A stretch of DNA of 64,000 nt from Azadirachta indica (taxonomy: Eukaryota > Streptophyta > Magnoliopsida > Sapindales > Meliaceae). The stretch is taken from contig CM040448.1 of assembly GCA_022749755.1 (NCBI GenBank), forward strand, positions 5,392,481-5,456,480. The letters run 5' to 3'. The notes beneath the pieces are model-generated. The model was not told where the DNA came from. It saw only the letters and a program-made list of their open reading frames with translations, and ran no database searches. The first letter of the stretch is position 1; every line of letters begins with the position of its first letter. A program made the position numbers and the translations under genes. Shown here piece after piece: positions 25,101 to 36,396 of this stretch.

Positions 25101-28100
25101 AGATTTTCTTAGGAAAAAAACGATCAACATATAAATATCTGTATGAAAGCCACAGAGTGAGGACGCTTTTGCACAAGAAATATAATAAATTAAGACCAAA
25201 AAAGATGAAAAAAAATGCAAAAACACTTTGATGAGTAAGTATATCAGATCAAAGGAAAGCAGGAATCTGTTATAACCCTTTTTTTTTTTTTGGTGTGAAA
25301 GAGGAATTAGCAATGAACCCCAACCAAGCTAACTCTTGTTTTATCCTTTCCAAACCAAGAACCACAAACTTAAAGATATAGACACTGACATCAATCAAAG
25401 ACAGTCTTTGTCTCTACTCTTAAGAGTTGTACTACCTTATTTCTACATGGCAAGCACAAATTTGCAAAGTTCCAGAGGTGGTCTTCCATAACCACAATTT
25501 TTGAGGGAGTGGTCCATTGTCCTTACAATACTCTCATTCACCGTACTCTTATTATTTGCTTCTGTTTGTTAGAATACAAGCATACATATGGTTTTGTGAT
25601 CACTATAAATTTTTGGATAGCAATTAGGGATAAAATAAAAGTAGGAAAACATTCTTGAACAGAGGAGGCTTGCAAGAACATAAAGCCACAGTGAAATCTA
25701 GGTGCTTGCTTTATTCCACAAGTGAACTATTCTTTCAGACCTAAAAACAGAGTGCAATGGATATTGTTGGATTTCAGGTGAGCAGGGGCTAACAGAAATA
25801 GGTCTTTGACACAGTATTGAAGATAATAAAAAGGAACATGGAGGAAATAAGACATCTATTCCACTATAACAAACTTCTTTGTAATGGATGCATCAATTTA
25901 TCCATCCACAAATTAACCCAAGAAAACAATGAACTTCTTGCCCTTGTCCCAATAACCAGTTTTGGTTAGACTTGGGTGAATAACCAAAAATCACACATGT
26001 GCAGGAATTATAAATTGTAACTTGCTCTAAACTAACATTTCTTAGCTCAAAACAGATTACTCTAAACTAGTGATGACTCGATTGACAAAACAATACAAGC
26101 ATGGCATCCATAGAGTGCCTTCTGAAAATCCCACAGAAGTAAATCCCAGAAGATAACTAAAATAAATTCTCTTCTCCATAACTACATCAAAATTTGTACA
26201 AATAATTCGAGAAAACGCCACAAGATTCTATTTAAACAAGCTCTAACCAAGTTGTGACATACAAATCATTATATATGACAAAGTGAAGTATCCCAAGATT
26301 TTGCTAACGAGAGGCATCATCCTACCGTGTACAATGGTTGCAGTAACCCCATGTCTGCACAAGACCTACTCCCCAGCCACCACAGTTCATGCATCTCTCC
26401 AGCCCAGGTGATGGGTTATCCCAGATCCCATTAGCTGTATTACTGGAAACATTGTTGTCAGAGTGCTGCAACACAACTGGCTGTGATGAACTAGGGTGCT
26501 CCCATTGAGATACATGAGTCTTTTTATTGTAGTAATACTTATGACCTGTTCATTGAAAGCACAAGGTTTAAGATGTTCAGACAAGATGAGAAATTGAATT
26601 ATCTGCTTGAACTTGCACATATCTTTGTGTAAGGGGGTATTTAATAAAATAAGAGAAACTTTGTCCTTATTTTGATAATTTAAGGATAAAAAAATTAATG
26701 ATCTAGATGACAAATCATTAACTACATAATATAAGCCCTTTCACAAATTAAAGTTGAGAAAAAATAAAGATGTTGAAGTTATCATACTATCGATACGTTA
26801 TGGATTCCACAAAAACTGCTAGAATGCCTTACCAGATTATTTTTCTCTTCTATAACAAGTTAGTAGCATTAGCAAAGTACACAAGCATATTAGGAAAGCA
26901 GGAGTTGCCAATTGGCTCGCTTAAATTGTTATCAACTCCAATTCCATTAAGATTTTTCTAGAGACACCTACATGGTTATGCACACTCCCTATGTTAAAAG
27001 TTCTGATTAACAGTTTCCTTAGATGATGTCAATCCATCTTGAATATTTTAGCAAGGCCCAAAAAAGGAAATTAGGGAGAGCTTATTTTCCTACCAGTTAA
27101 AATATAAAACAATAAAATATAGGAATTTAAGCACAATATACAATAAAAATAGAGAGAAGAAAATAAAAGAAAAGGAGAAGTCAGTTTTACCGAAATTAAC
27201 CCTGTTTACTGTATATTTATAGGCATGTATTAGAAGCCCTAATAAGAACACCAAGCATGATATAGAAAGGATATATCTGGCCCAACTAGCCATATCCAAA
27301 TAGCACAACCTACATGTAAAAGACTAAAGAACTCTAACACCATAAACCATTTATATTAGTAAAACTGGAGTATATCTTCAACAGCCAAAAAATGAACCTG
27401 GCAAAATTAAGATTGAAATACTTAGAAGCCTACTTGTGCTTCGAGTAATTGCTAAGCACTCTCTTTTGAAAAGGAGCCAGGGTAGTTATTTACATAAGCC
27501 TTCTTATTGAAAATAATATGTCATATGTAAAGTTTCTTGGTTAATGTGCACATTATAAGTAAACTTTATAGGGAAGTCTTCATTGACCTCTCATAAAGCT
27601 TGCTTGAATACAAACACGTTTGGTTTCAAAATTTATCAGAAGCCTACCCTGAGACTTTGAAAATAAAGATAAATGTTTTATAAAATCTGTCAGGCAGCTC
27701 TCTTGAGGTCTTAGAAATTTATAAGAAACCACTCCTTTGCTAGGTTCTAGGCAATACTTCACATACTTAACGAGCACCATAGTCCTATAAATTTACCCAC
27801 TAAGAGATCCTTCAATAGTTTGGTCAATAAAAGTCCAGCCACTATGATCGTATTCTGAGTCTTTTCATCCTAAGCTAAGAAAATATTTGTACAATATCAC
27901 ACTCTAACATTAGAAATATATTTCTACACAAAGAAACTGCAATGCATTTTGATTTTTTCTCATTTGATCAATTTGCAGAATTTATGAAAGAGAGCTGAAT
28001 GATTGAAGCATGTTGCAATCAAGCATACCAGACATTTCATCTACTGCCTCAATCCAATCTTCCGGAAGAGATAAATATGGTGGAGTTTGGACACTGGAAG

Positions 28101-31100
28101 ATGTTTCGGCAGGACTTTCCCACTGACTCTTCCCAGTACTTTCATTGTAGTAATAAGAAGCACCACTTGCAGGGTCTTTTGCCTCCGCCTAAATGGTTAT
28201 TATCATAAGTTAATAGAGGCATGAAAATAAAATCATAATGGAAAACTTTAAGAGGGTTATGACTACGCAACTTTATAACGTTTAAACCAATCTATGTTGC
28301 ATTTCTCCATGATTGTGAATGTAAAGCTTCTCAAAACTCTTTTTATTTCTATGAATGTTCAAAACCAATAAGTGTTCTGAACAGGATTCAAGTGTATAAA
28401 GCATTTGTTCCTCAATATTGCAATTGAAGTTTCCATCTTCTTAAACAAGGTCCAAAATGAAAATTTTGAAAGAAAATAGAACATAAGAATCTGAACAAGA
28501 CTTTGGCATAGACAAAAGTTACTTGAACTTGAATAAAATCCCGTTGTTTGCATGTGATATCTTATTCCAGTCATATGATTCAAGTAGCATAAACTCAACA
28601 TGGCTTTGCAGTCTATAGAATCAAAATTAAATACTTAACACAAAAGGCAATGGTACACACCCATCCAGGAGGCAGATTCTTTCTATCAACAAGTTGAGCT
28701 GAAGCAGTCTCCAACTTCTGAAATTAAAAGTTTCAAGTAAACAATTAAGCAATTGTAGAAGATAGCTTGAAAGAAAAAATAATGAATTCATACAAGTCAG
28801 GGTCCAAGGCTAGATAAAGATATGCTACAGCAAGTTGGTGGAGTAAAACTATTGCCATATCAAATAACTATTAATCATAAAGAGAAATGATATGGCACAT
28901 TCCCTAGTAAGACACACTGCATCAGACACTAGGTTTGGTGAAAGTTGACCAGAGGTAACCAGGCAGTCTCTTCAGAAGTGACAAGTAGAAAATCAATTTC
29001 TTGACAGAGAATTACTTTGAAAAAAGAATGATTAGATGGTAGAGAAAAGAGCAACTCAAAAAGACAGATACTTGCATTATTAATTCTTGAAGGATCACCA
29101 TTTTCTGAGTCATCTTTAAGAATACCCCTTGCTCTCAGTCTCTGCTTAAGATACTCAGGCAATTCTTTAGTCACAGGCTTCTGTTCTGACTCTCTGTCAA
29201 GAGCAAGATTGCTCTGGCCCATTTTATAGTTTCCAGCTCCCAGATTTCCTGAAGCACGACAAAACATTGGTATCTAATTTACTTCACAGTGAAGAAAAGT
29301 AGCATAAGCACACTGGAAACTCTTACCGGTTATGGCAATATTAGGACTCAGAACATTATAATAAGCACCACCGCCTGGTACACCATAGCCATTTCCAATT
29401 TCAACATTACCTGAAACATTAGAAAGGAATTAGCAAAGATAATTCATATTGGATAAATCCAGAAAGAAGAATCCAGGAGTTCATTTAGTTGCTCCAAACT
29501 TCTGGTATATCACTTTGCAGACAAGCAGTCCATCAAATTCTAGGAAATCAATGGAGCTTTGTGGTTATATATAATAGACAAATTCTAGTTTGAGGTGCAC
29601 TGATGTCAGTAGTTCCCTATGCAAGCTTTTTTCATTCTACCTTAAAATGTTTTGTTGGGAGAAAGAAGAGTTTACTTGGTGAAGAACTCTGATTCAGGAT
29701 CTATCATCTACTTTTCATAACATAGGTTCTAATAACTCATACACATAGTCAAAAATCTCAACTACTATCATTTACCTGCGTAGTGCATTTTACACTTGTT
29801 ACACAGCTATTATGCCACAAAAAGAAATATTTTTATTGCCCCCAGTGATCAATATTTTACACATGGAAAAATCTAAGTGAAAAAGATTAAAAAAGAAAAT
29901 GAAAGAAGAAAAAAGGATGTATTAGAAGACCAATTAGGCCAAAAAAAAAATTGCACAGTTTGACCTTTCAACTTTAAGCCACAGAGTCAGCAAATTGTAT
30001 GAACATCCTCAAAATTTTTCTTCACCATCAAAGACACCTATCATAGTCCTGATTCTTATTAAACTTGATTGTCTGTCCTGGTTCTTATCCAAGCTCAACG
30101 CTAGAAAGAAAACATAAATTTTTCATACTTATACAGCATTCAGCCTAGTTCCAGAAAATTATAAAATTACTCTCTTAACTAAACAATAAAATGAATTCAG
30201 ATGACCAAGAGAACTCATTGTACTATAAATGAATGGCTAGTTCAATTTTATTACTCCACATACAAAGAGCAAAAACTAATATTAACGAGAGAAACACATA
30301 ATCAACCTTGTTCAGTAACTGTCGGCTTCCCACGCTTTAAAGCCATCTCAGCACGATGATCCGATGTCATCTTCAGTAAATGCTCCTGCAAAAACAAAGA
30401 TGGTCAGTAACAACATCATCCAAAATGATATAGGAAATACACAATGAGCAACTCTATGTACACAAAATTATCCCAACAAATTAAGAGACAGATATGTATC
30501 ATTAAATTACATACTTTAAGAGCATTTGGGTCACATCTTTCAGCCAAAATATCGCTACCATCCTTCGAAGTCACCCCCGCAGGTCCTTCCTCTCTGAAAT
30601 TACCCAATTACAAGTGATTGAATATAAAGCGGCGGATTTTTAATCATTTCAGAAGGAAAAAGAATACTGATAGCAACCTTTGTCCTTGGATTATTTTTTG
30701 GGTCGCAATTTCCTGCAACACAAATAACAATCAAACTCAATTCAAAGAACTAAAACAAAAGGGAAAAAAAAACAAAAGGAAAAGAAGAAGATGTATACTT
30801 GTTCACGAAGCACGGCTTCTCGGGCAGCAGCTTCAATGTCATTGATGGCGTTAGCGCCGTTGTAAATTGATGAATTTCCATAAGGATGAATATTGTAAGG
30901 CACCTGCTCACCCATTATTTCCCGAACTAACAACCCTCAAAGAATTGAAAACCAAATAGTAGATTGATTGCAGTCGCAAAATTTTCGCAAAATAACAGCC
31001 TCTGGATCGCTAAACTGTGAAGCTATCCCGCGTTTGTAAGAGAATAATTAGAAGAGAACCTGAAGAAGAATGTTCTACAGTTCGGTTTTCGGCCGAATCA

Positions 31101-31105
31101 CCCAT
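22144..31105 (-). CDS. PQBP1: PQBP1 homologue: double WW-domain splicing factor (14 exons)
   Basis: I assembled 14 exons that stay in one frame for 1500 nt (499 aa): 31105-31060, 30926-30799, 30712-30678, 30593-30515, 30385-30307, 29410-29327, 29248-29076, 28717-28661, 28188-28029, 26545-26326, 25061-24948, 23444-23325, 23241-23190, 22296-22144. Domains: WW1 about 223-253 (W227, W250, P253), WW2 about 268-298 (W272, W295, P298), a CX2C-X13-CX2C zinc motif (C332, C335, C349, C352), and a C-terminus with [14 protein letters not shown] (417-430) followed by [17 protein letters not shown]. That tail matches the human PQBP1 segment that binds the U5 snRNP protein U5-15kD, so a nuclear role in pre-mRNA splicing is expected. 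The WW domains should bind proline-rich partners. The human protein has one WW domain and no such zinc motif. Uncertain points: the start (ATG 31105 or 30915) and intron 7, which needs a GC donor. Confidence 0.9.
22415..22440. repeat. (CA)n-type microsatellite in a PQBP1 intron
   Basis: A GCGCA/CACACA run within the last intron (between exons 13 and 14). Confidence 0.7.
28718..29075 (-). other. Probable GC-AG intron 7 of PQBP1
   Basis: Exon 7 ends ...SRINN at 29076 and the next coding block starts KLETASAQ at 28717. The GT candidate closest to the exon end (GCAA|GTATCT) puts the downstream exon out of frame and into a stop, whereas a GC donor, AAT|GCAAGTATC, joins the frames exactly. GCAAGT is the strong form known for GC-AG introns. 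The acceptor side reads TTTCAGAAG|TTGG, a NAGNAG pair, so residue K209 may be optional. Alternative: an in-frame GT donor further on (TTCAAA|GTAATTC), which would add about 18 hydrophobic residues. Confidence 0.55.
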
Positions 31106-31113
31106 GGGTTCAT
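31075..31113 (-). promoter_or_regulatory. Overlapping uORF at the PQBP1 start
   Basis: The first ATG on the presumed leader is at 31113, eight bases before the main ATG at 31105 and in another frame. It opens a 12-codon uORF ([12 protein letters not shown]) that stops at 31075, inside the first coding exon. Its context (C at -3) is weak. If the leader starts upstream, scanning ribosomes would meet this ATG first, which could lower translation or shift initiation to the in-frame ATG at 30915. Confidence 0.4.
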
Positions 31114-31114
31114 C

Positions 31115-33360
31115 TGGCGGTTTGCCCAACAATTAGCAGGAGCTCGGTGTATCCTCGTGGGTCTTGATACCCTTCACAAAAATCTTACTTTTTAAACCTT
31201 CAAGTAAGTTAAAAAGACGAAATTAACCCTTATATGAAAAAATTGTTAGAAAAAATTTTTAACAGTAACTAATATTAGTTATTAATTTTTTTAAATGATC
31301 AACATATAATATATATTATAAAAAATAATTAATTTAAACAAAAATATCTTCATAACAAATTTTAAAAAATGACCACCAAACACATTCATGTATGAGTATT
31401 TTGGTACAAAAAATTTAAAATAATCATTTTTTTAAAATATTTTAAATAATAGTTATTACCAAAAATTCATCCCAAATGTTGATCATTTTCGTTAAATTTA
31501 CAAAATTGTTTCACATAACCCAAAATCACTTTTTCATTCTTAACAATTCTATCGTACGAAATCTAGGTATGTTTATTTGACTAGCTTTGTTTCAATTGTA
31601 GTTTTCTATAATTGAAATATTATCGAATCTTGCTCAACACAGTAGCATTAGATGCTAATACTAGTATATTCCCTTTGGCTGTATGTGTATGCATGGGGGT
31701 TAGTTTCTTCAATTGCTTAAAAAACACATGCAAATTACGAATAAGATGGCAATCACTTTCACATCAAACAGATAAAAAAAAGTAATGGTAGCATTGCTAA
31801 TTCAATTCCTTAGAACAACAATCTAGTACTAACTTATGGATTTGATTGTAATGTTTACTGTTGGCTTTGCTCTTGATTCATGCATGCTTTTAATACATGA
31901 GAGCTTGCTCTGATTCTTACTTATTATTCCAACGATTTAATGCTTTATTGTTTGAAAATTAATGTAGATAGGAAGAAGTAATGGTGTATAATTATATGAT
32001 TGATAGCATGCATGTATTTGTCTATTATGTAATATTTTCATTTCCTTATTTACGAATTGAAGCGAATTAAGGGTCAAGAATTCTAAGGTTTTAAATTTGA
32101 CTCTTTTCTATCTATGACAATCCTTTTATTTTATTAAACAAATAAATAATCGTATTTGTTAATTAACTTAAATAATTTAAGGAAAAAGGTAGATAGCTGT
32201 GTTCATTTGTAGTTAGAGACTCCTAAGCTATAGTTTATTAATTCAAAAATAAGCAAGTCTGAGTTAGTATTTAGCATTCTATTTAATATTTGCAGTTTCA
32301 AAATTGAAATTCTCTTTAGCAACAAAAGAAAATTGAAAGCTGGCTTTGAGATATTTATTCATTCATTGTAGATATAAATAAGTGACAGGAGAAAGGGTTT
32401 TGTACAAAGTAAATAACCTGTGATCTATTTAAGGAAACAATTATTTATATTCTTATATATCTACTGAATTTAATTTAATCAATACGAATGCACTTTCAGT
32501 AACATATATATATGTATTAATTCTTTTAGCATCAGCTCATTAAACTATACTATATATATATATATATATATATATAAATTAAACTATATATTAATTCTTT
32601 TAGTATCAGCTAATTGAATAAGTAGCTGCAGAATTTAGTAATATCCATATAAATATATAAAAATTGTTAATTCAAATAATGACATGATGATGAATTTCCT
32701 TAATTAATTTTCTGCTATATATATATAAATTAAACTACATATTAATTCTTTAGCATCAGCTAATTAAACTTGCATGCATGCTTTGCCTTCATTTAATAAG
32801 TAGCTGCAGAATTTAGCAATATCCACATAAATATATAAAAACGTTTGGTTCAGATGATGACTTGGTGATGAATTCCCTTAATTAATTTTCTGCAAGCTTT
32901 GATTTATTAATCAATTAAACATATATACACAATTAAGTACGTAGGAAACAAAATGGCAGATGAATAATAGCATTTTATTGCAAATGCACATGCACACAAT
33001 TTTTTAAAAGGTTTTGCAACATGCATCTTGATCTTGTAAAAAATATATATTCCTTAAGACAGATGTAAGACTTAGACAATTGGATTAATGAGATGTTTAT
33101 ATATGAGGTTAGTAATCAATCATATCCAATTTAATTTAATTTTCTTTGCTTAAAAAATCTAAAAGGTTTTTGGAAAAACTTACAATAATTGAAATAAATG
33201 TGTATGCTACAAAATTCTTTTTTATTTTTTCATTTTGTTTTGGAATTTATAAATGTAAATTAGTTACAGATTTCACTCGTTTTAGTGTAAGTACTGTGCT
33301 AGGCATATATATGCAAACTTCAAAAAGTTGTTCACTTTCGAGCTCTTAAGGGATGATTTT
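31115..33360. other. Intergenic DNA upstream of PQBP1
   Basis: No gene seen. AT-rich sequence with the promoter side of PQBP1 at its left end, a (TA)13 run at 32551-32576 and the tandem duplication at 32576-32893. Confidence 0.5.
32576..32893. repeat. Local tandem duplication (two diverged copies)
   Basis: Copy 1 starts AAATTAAACTATATATTAAT at 32576 and runs to TTAATTTTCTGC at 32715. Copy 2 starts AAATTAAACTACATATTAAT at 32727 and ends with the same TTCTGC at 32893. Both share TAAGTAGCTGCAGAATTTAG, ATATCCA-ATAAATATATAA and GATGATGA-TT--TGATGAAT. Copy 2 carries about 25 extra bases (CTTGCATGCATGCTTTGCC...). A partial third unit (ATTAATTCTTTTAGCATCAG) precedes them at about 32516. Confidence 0.8.
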
Positions 33361-33364
33361 TAAA

Positions 33365-34175
33365 GAGCTACTTGAGCAACAAACAAGTTGGATTGTGATT
33401 ACGCAATAGGTAAAATCAAGGAAATCCAACCCTTGCATACTCTTTGGCTACTAAACAATGAACCATACACTTGGTCATGCCACTTGTTCAATCACTTGTT
33501 TAAAATAGACTATGTTACAAATAATATGACCAAGTCATGGAACAATTTCCTAAATAAGCATAGAAAGAAACCTATTACTAAGCTAGTAGAGTTCATTCAA
33601 ATGAAGTTAATGAAGAGGATGATAAGAAGGCGAGAAAAGTGTTTTGAGTGGCCCACTAACCTGCCTCCAAGAGTTCAAAGGAAGATTAACAAGCTATTTA
33701 AGATTATACGAAAGTTGCTTGTAGTCAAATCTAACGAGCATCAATTTTAGGTTGTTGAGTTTATGTTTGAAGATAATAAACACTTTATGATGGACCTTAG
33801 TAAAATGACATGTGACTATTTGGGTCAACAATTAAGTGGGCTGCCATGCAAGCATGCATTAGCTTACATCATGCACTCTAACTTTGACCTAGCTAATTAC
33901 ATTGACAAGATACTAAGCAAACAGGTTTATTTAGCCACTTATTCATCAACAATCAATCCAATACCTAATAAGTTGTTGTGGCTGAGAACAAACCTACCAG
34001 ATTTACAACCTCTGCAGATAATTGCCATAGTTGGTAGGCCAAATTATAATTAAAGAAAGAACCTGAACGAGCCTCCTCACGAAAGGAGAAGATACACATA
34101 CCACCAAGTGTACTAAGTACAAGCAGCTCGGTCATAATAGAAGAAGTTATCAACTTATAAAGGTATGTATACATT
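33365..34175 (+). pseudogene. MULE (MuDR-type) transposase, C-terminal half
   Basis: Two plus-strand blocks form one decayed protein. The block at 33388-33750 has IKEIQPLHTLWLLNN, then YVTNNMTKSWNNFLNKHR, KPITKLVEFIQMKLMKRM and FEWPTNLPPRVQRKI, which follow the classic MULE transposase order '...VTNNMTESFNNWI...P-L-LLE-IR--LM-R'. An in-frame TAG (33748-33750) separates it from the second block, with a SWIM zinc finger (C-x-(n)-LSGLPCKHALAYI) at 33763-34053. Shifted by one frame, 34080-34140 still encodes KCTKYKQLGHNRRSY, a decayed CCHC knuckle with two C-to-Y changes. The catalytic N-terminal half is not present upstream. Confidence 0.85.
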
Positions 34176-35044
34176 CTTCTCATTTCATGTATGCCATGAA
34201 AAATGCAATCAAATTTCTCGATTAGGTTACTAATATAGACTATGTAAATGCAAAAAGTTAGAAATTTCTCAACTACCCAGCGTAAAAAAATTAAACTAGT
34301 TTATAAAGTCATGCTCTTTTTACATATTTAATTTAAAAGAGTTTATAATTTTTTTTCTTTCTTTGTAACAATTGCAGCAAACCAAAGAAAGCGAAGTGAA
34401 GCCGAAAAGGAAGTCGTAAATGAAAGTGGTAATAGAAGGCCGAAGTCTCAAAGGTCACAGTAACATCAAGGCAAAAAGGTATGCTGAGTTGTGCATCTTT
34501 TTTGCTAATGATAATTAACATCTTAGTTAAAGTATTAATACAAAACTCTCTTGGAATTTCGGTTATAAATATAGCAATAATGTATGATGTAATGGTATTA
34601 GAGACTTGTGGACAAACCTTTTGCTATTTTGGATTTTTTGTACTTAGAATACATGTGATAGGGTACATATAGATACTCATGTTTTGTCATTTTTATTGGT
34701 AATCTTGTATTAAACATAATGCAGTCTTACCTTTAGGCATTTTGATATTTGAATATTAATCGTAGAAACTAGTTATATTAAAACTATTTATTTTAAATAT
34801 AATTGCATTCTTTGTGTACAAGTGGAATTTGAAATCTTCTACAATTGCATTATATAAATGCATAATAACATTATTATGACCATCATCATCGTCTTAGCAT
34901 TTCCATTGTGTATTGGTGCTTTTCTAGGTTTATAATTCACATCATTTTCTTGATTTACGCATGATGTACCTAATGAAACATTATAAGATATATTGCTTGA
35001 TATTGTCATCTCTATCACATTACCATACACCTCTTACTTAGTTG

Positions 35045-35450
35045 GTTCCTAGAAACTAAAAAACTCATAACCTTCATGTTGCTTGCAATAGAAATACAGT
35101 TTGTTTGGATTTTTTACACTTTCTAATATTTTAACCCCAGCCTTGACGCCACATTGACAATACCTACTCTTAAACTTGATGAGACCACCAATAACATCAT
35201 CTAGGTTTATTGTGTTTTCCTTCGACACATAGTCTTCTAGCATATTTTGGTTGACATCATCACAACTTTGCCTTCAAAAGCAGAAATATTTGCATCCTAG
35301 GTCCTACACACAAGAAAAGAACAACTTATTATCGTTTTTCCTCAAATTCTTGAATACCTATTGCAACCTTCCTTTCACATCTACATAATTTATTCCTAAA
35401 TTTGATGATTTCTCCGTTTATTTGCATTCCTAAATGATTCGAGTAATGCA
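35045..35450 (-). pseudogene. Broken double GRF-type zinc-finger gene
   Basis: The minus strand at 35243-35049 encodes RYCQCGVKAGVKILESVKNP followed by NKLYFYCKQHEGYEFFSF. This fits the GRF finger plan (C-x-CG-x-A, then NP-x-(R/K)-x-(F/Y)-x-C, then a C-x-FF-W-like end), although the expected late cysteine is replaced. Upstream, 35420-35270 encodes a second, more decayed unit (KLCRCERKVAIGIQEF, then NKLFFSC and GCKYFCF) with a frameshift and TAG and TGA stops. Plant GRF-finger proteins of this small kind are often carried by transposons. Its function as a gene is lost. Confidence 0.6.
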
Positions 35451-36048
35451 TGGTGTTTTGCTACATTTTTATTTCAATTGAGATTGTGAAGAGCAAGAAA
35501 GAAGAAGATTGTTTTAAAATGAAGGCTGCACCACTATTTTTAGAGTGAAAGAATAGTGTTGTCAAGATGTGAATTGAATGGCAAATTTAATTAAATGATT
35601 TCTAAGTTCTACCCGTTGGCTGTATCTTCCATATTTGACCTGAAAACAAAAAATCATTTTCTCATTCTTATTTTCACCAAGTGGTAGTTTTGACATTTCC
35701 TCCAAACAATCTCTCCCCAACGTAGATATTTTAGTTTCCAAAGTCAAACCTTTAAAATTAAAATACTATTAATTAAAATGAAAAACATTTCAAAATTTAA
35801 TAATATAATTAATTATTATATTATTTTTTTAAACCCAAAGTAAGGGCATTTTTGTAATTTTATCTTTATTTTTTACCCCAAAGCAAATATGTCCTGACAA
35901 CTGAGCAAATAGGTGACATTTGACATTTGACAAGTGACAGGTCAAGGGTAAACATGTAATTGCACTCTAAAATTAACACTTATGATTAACGAAGGTAACG
36001 ACATGGGAGAATCGGTTATTAGTAATTCAACAAGGGGGTATTAATTTA

Positions 36049-36392
36049 TTAGGTCAAACAAGAAAGGAAAATCAAGAATTCTCTCAACTTATCATCAGTA
36101 ACATTGTCACTTGATGCCCTAAGGTCTTCAACAAGATATTTTATCCTATGATGATATTTGTCCATGCTCACACTTTCTTTTTTAGTACTATAAATCTCTC
36201 CTCTGAGTTGTAGAACTCTTGCAATTAGGCAAAAAACTGTTTCAATAGAGCATTTCAAACTTCAAATGAGATTCTGTAATCCATGATAGTTCCAAGTGTC
36301 CCTTTAATCATCAACAAAAGGAGCCAACCCATAAGTACTTGATATTGCCTTTTCCAAACAAAATAATCTAGGTTATCTGTAGTAACCACACT
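36049..36392 (-). pseudogene. Copia gag (UBN2-like), right part of a split gene
   Basis: The minus-strand reading YFVWKRQYQVLMGW..., MDYRISFEV(stop)NALLKQFF, then LQLRGEIYSTKKESVSMDKY and HHRIKYLVEDL follows the UBN2/gag plan of copia elements ('W--L---F-S-----MQLR-EL-TLKKGS-S--EY--K-K-L-D-L'). A TGA stands where a conserved tryptophan codon (TGG) is expected. It is interrupted on its N-terminal side by the hAT element at 36397-39008 and resumes at 39017. Confidence 0.7.
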
Positions 36393-36396
36393 TTGA

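Noticed and set aside
30913..30933. PQBP1 start at 30933
   Set aside because: That position is TTG, not ATG, and lies before a splice acceptor at 30927; the exon joins in frame to an upstream exon starting at 31105.
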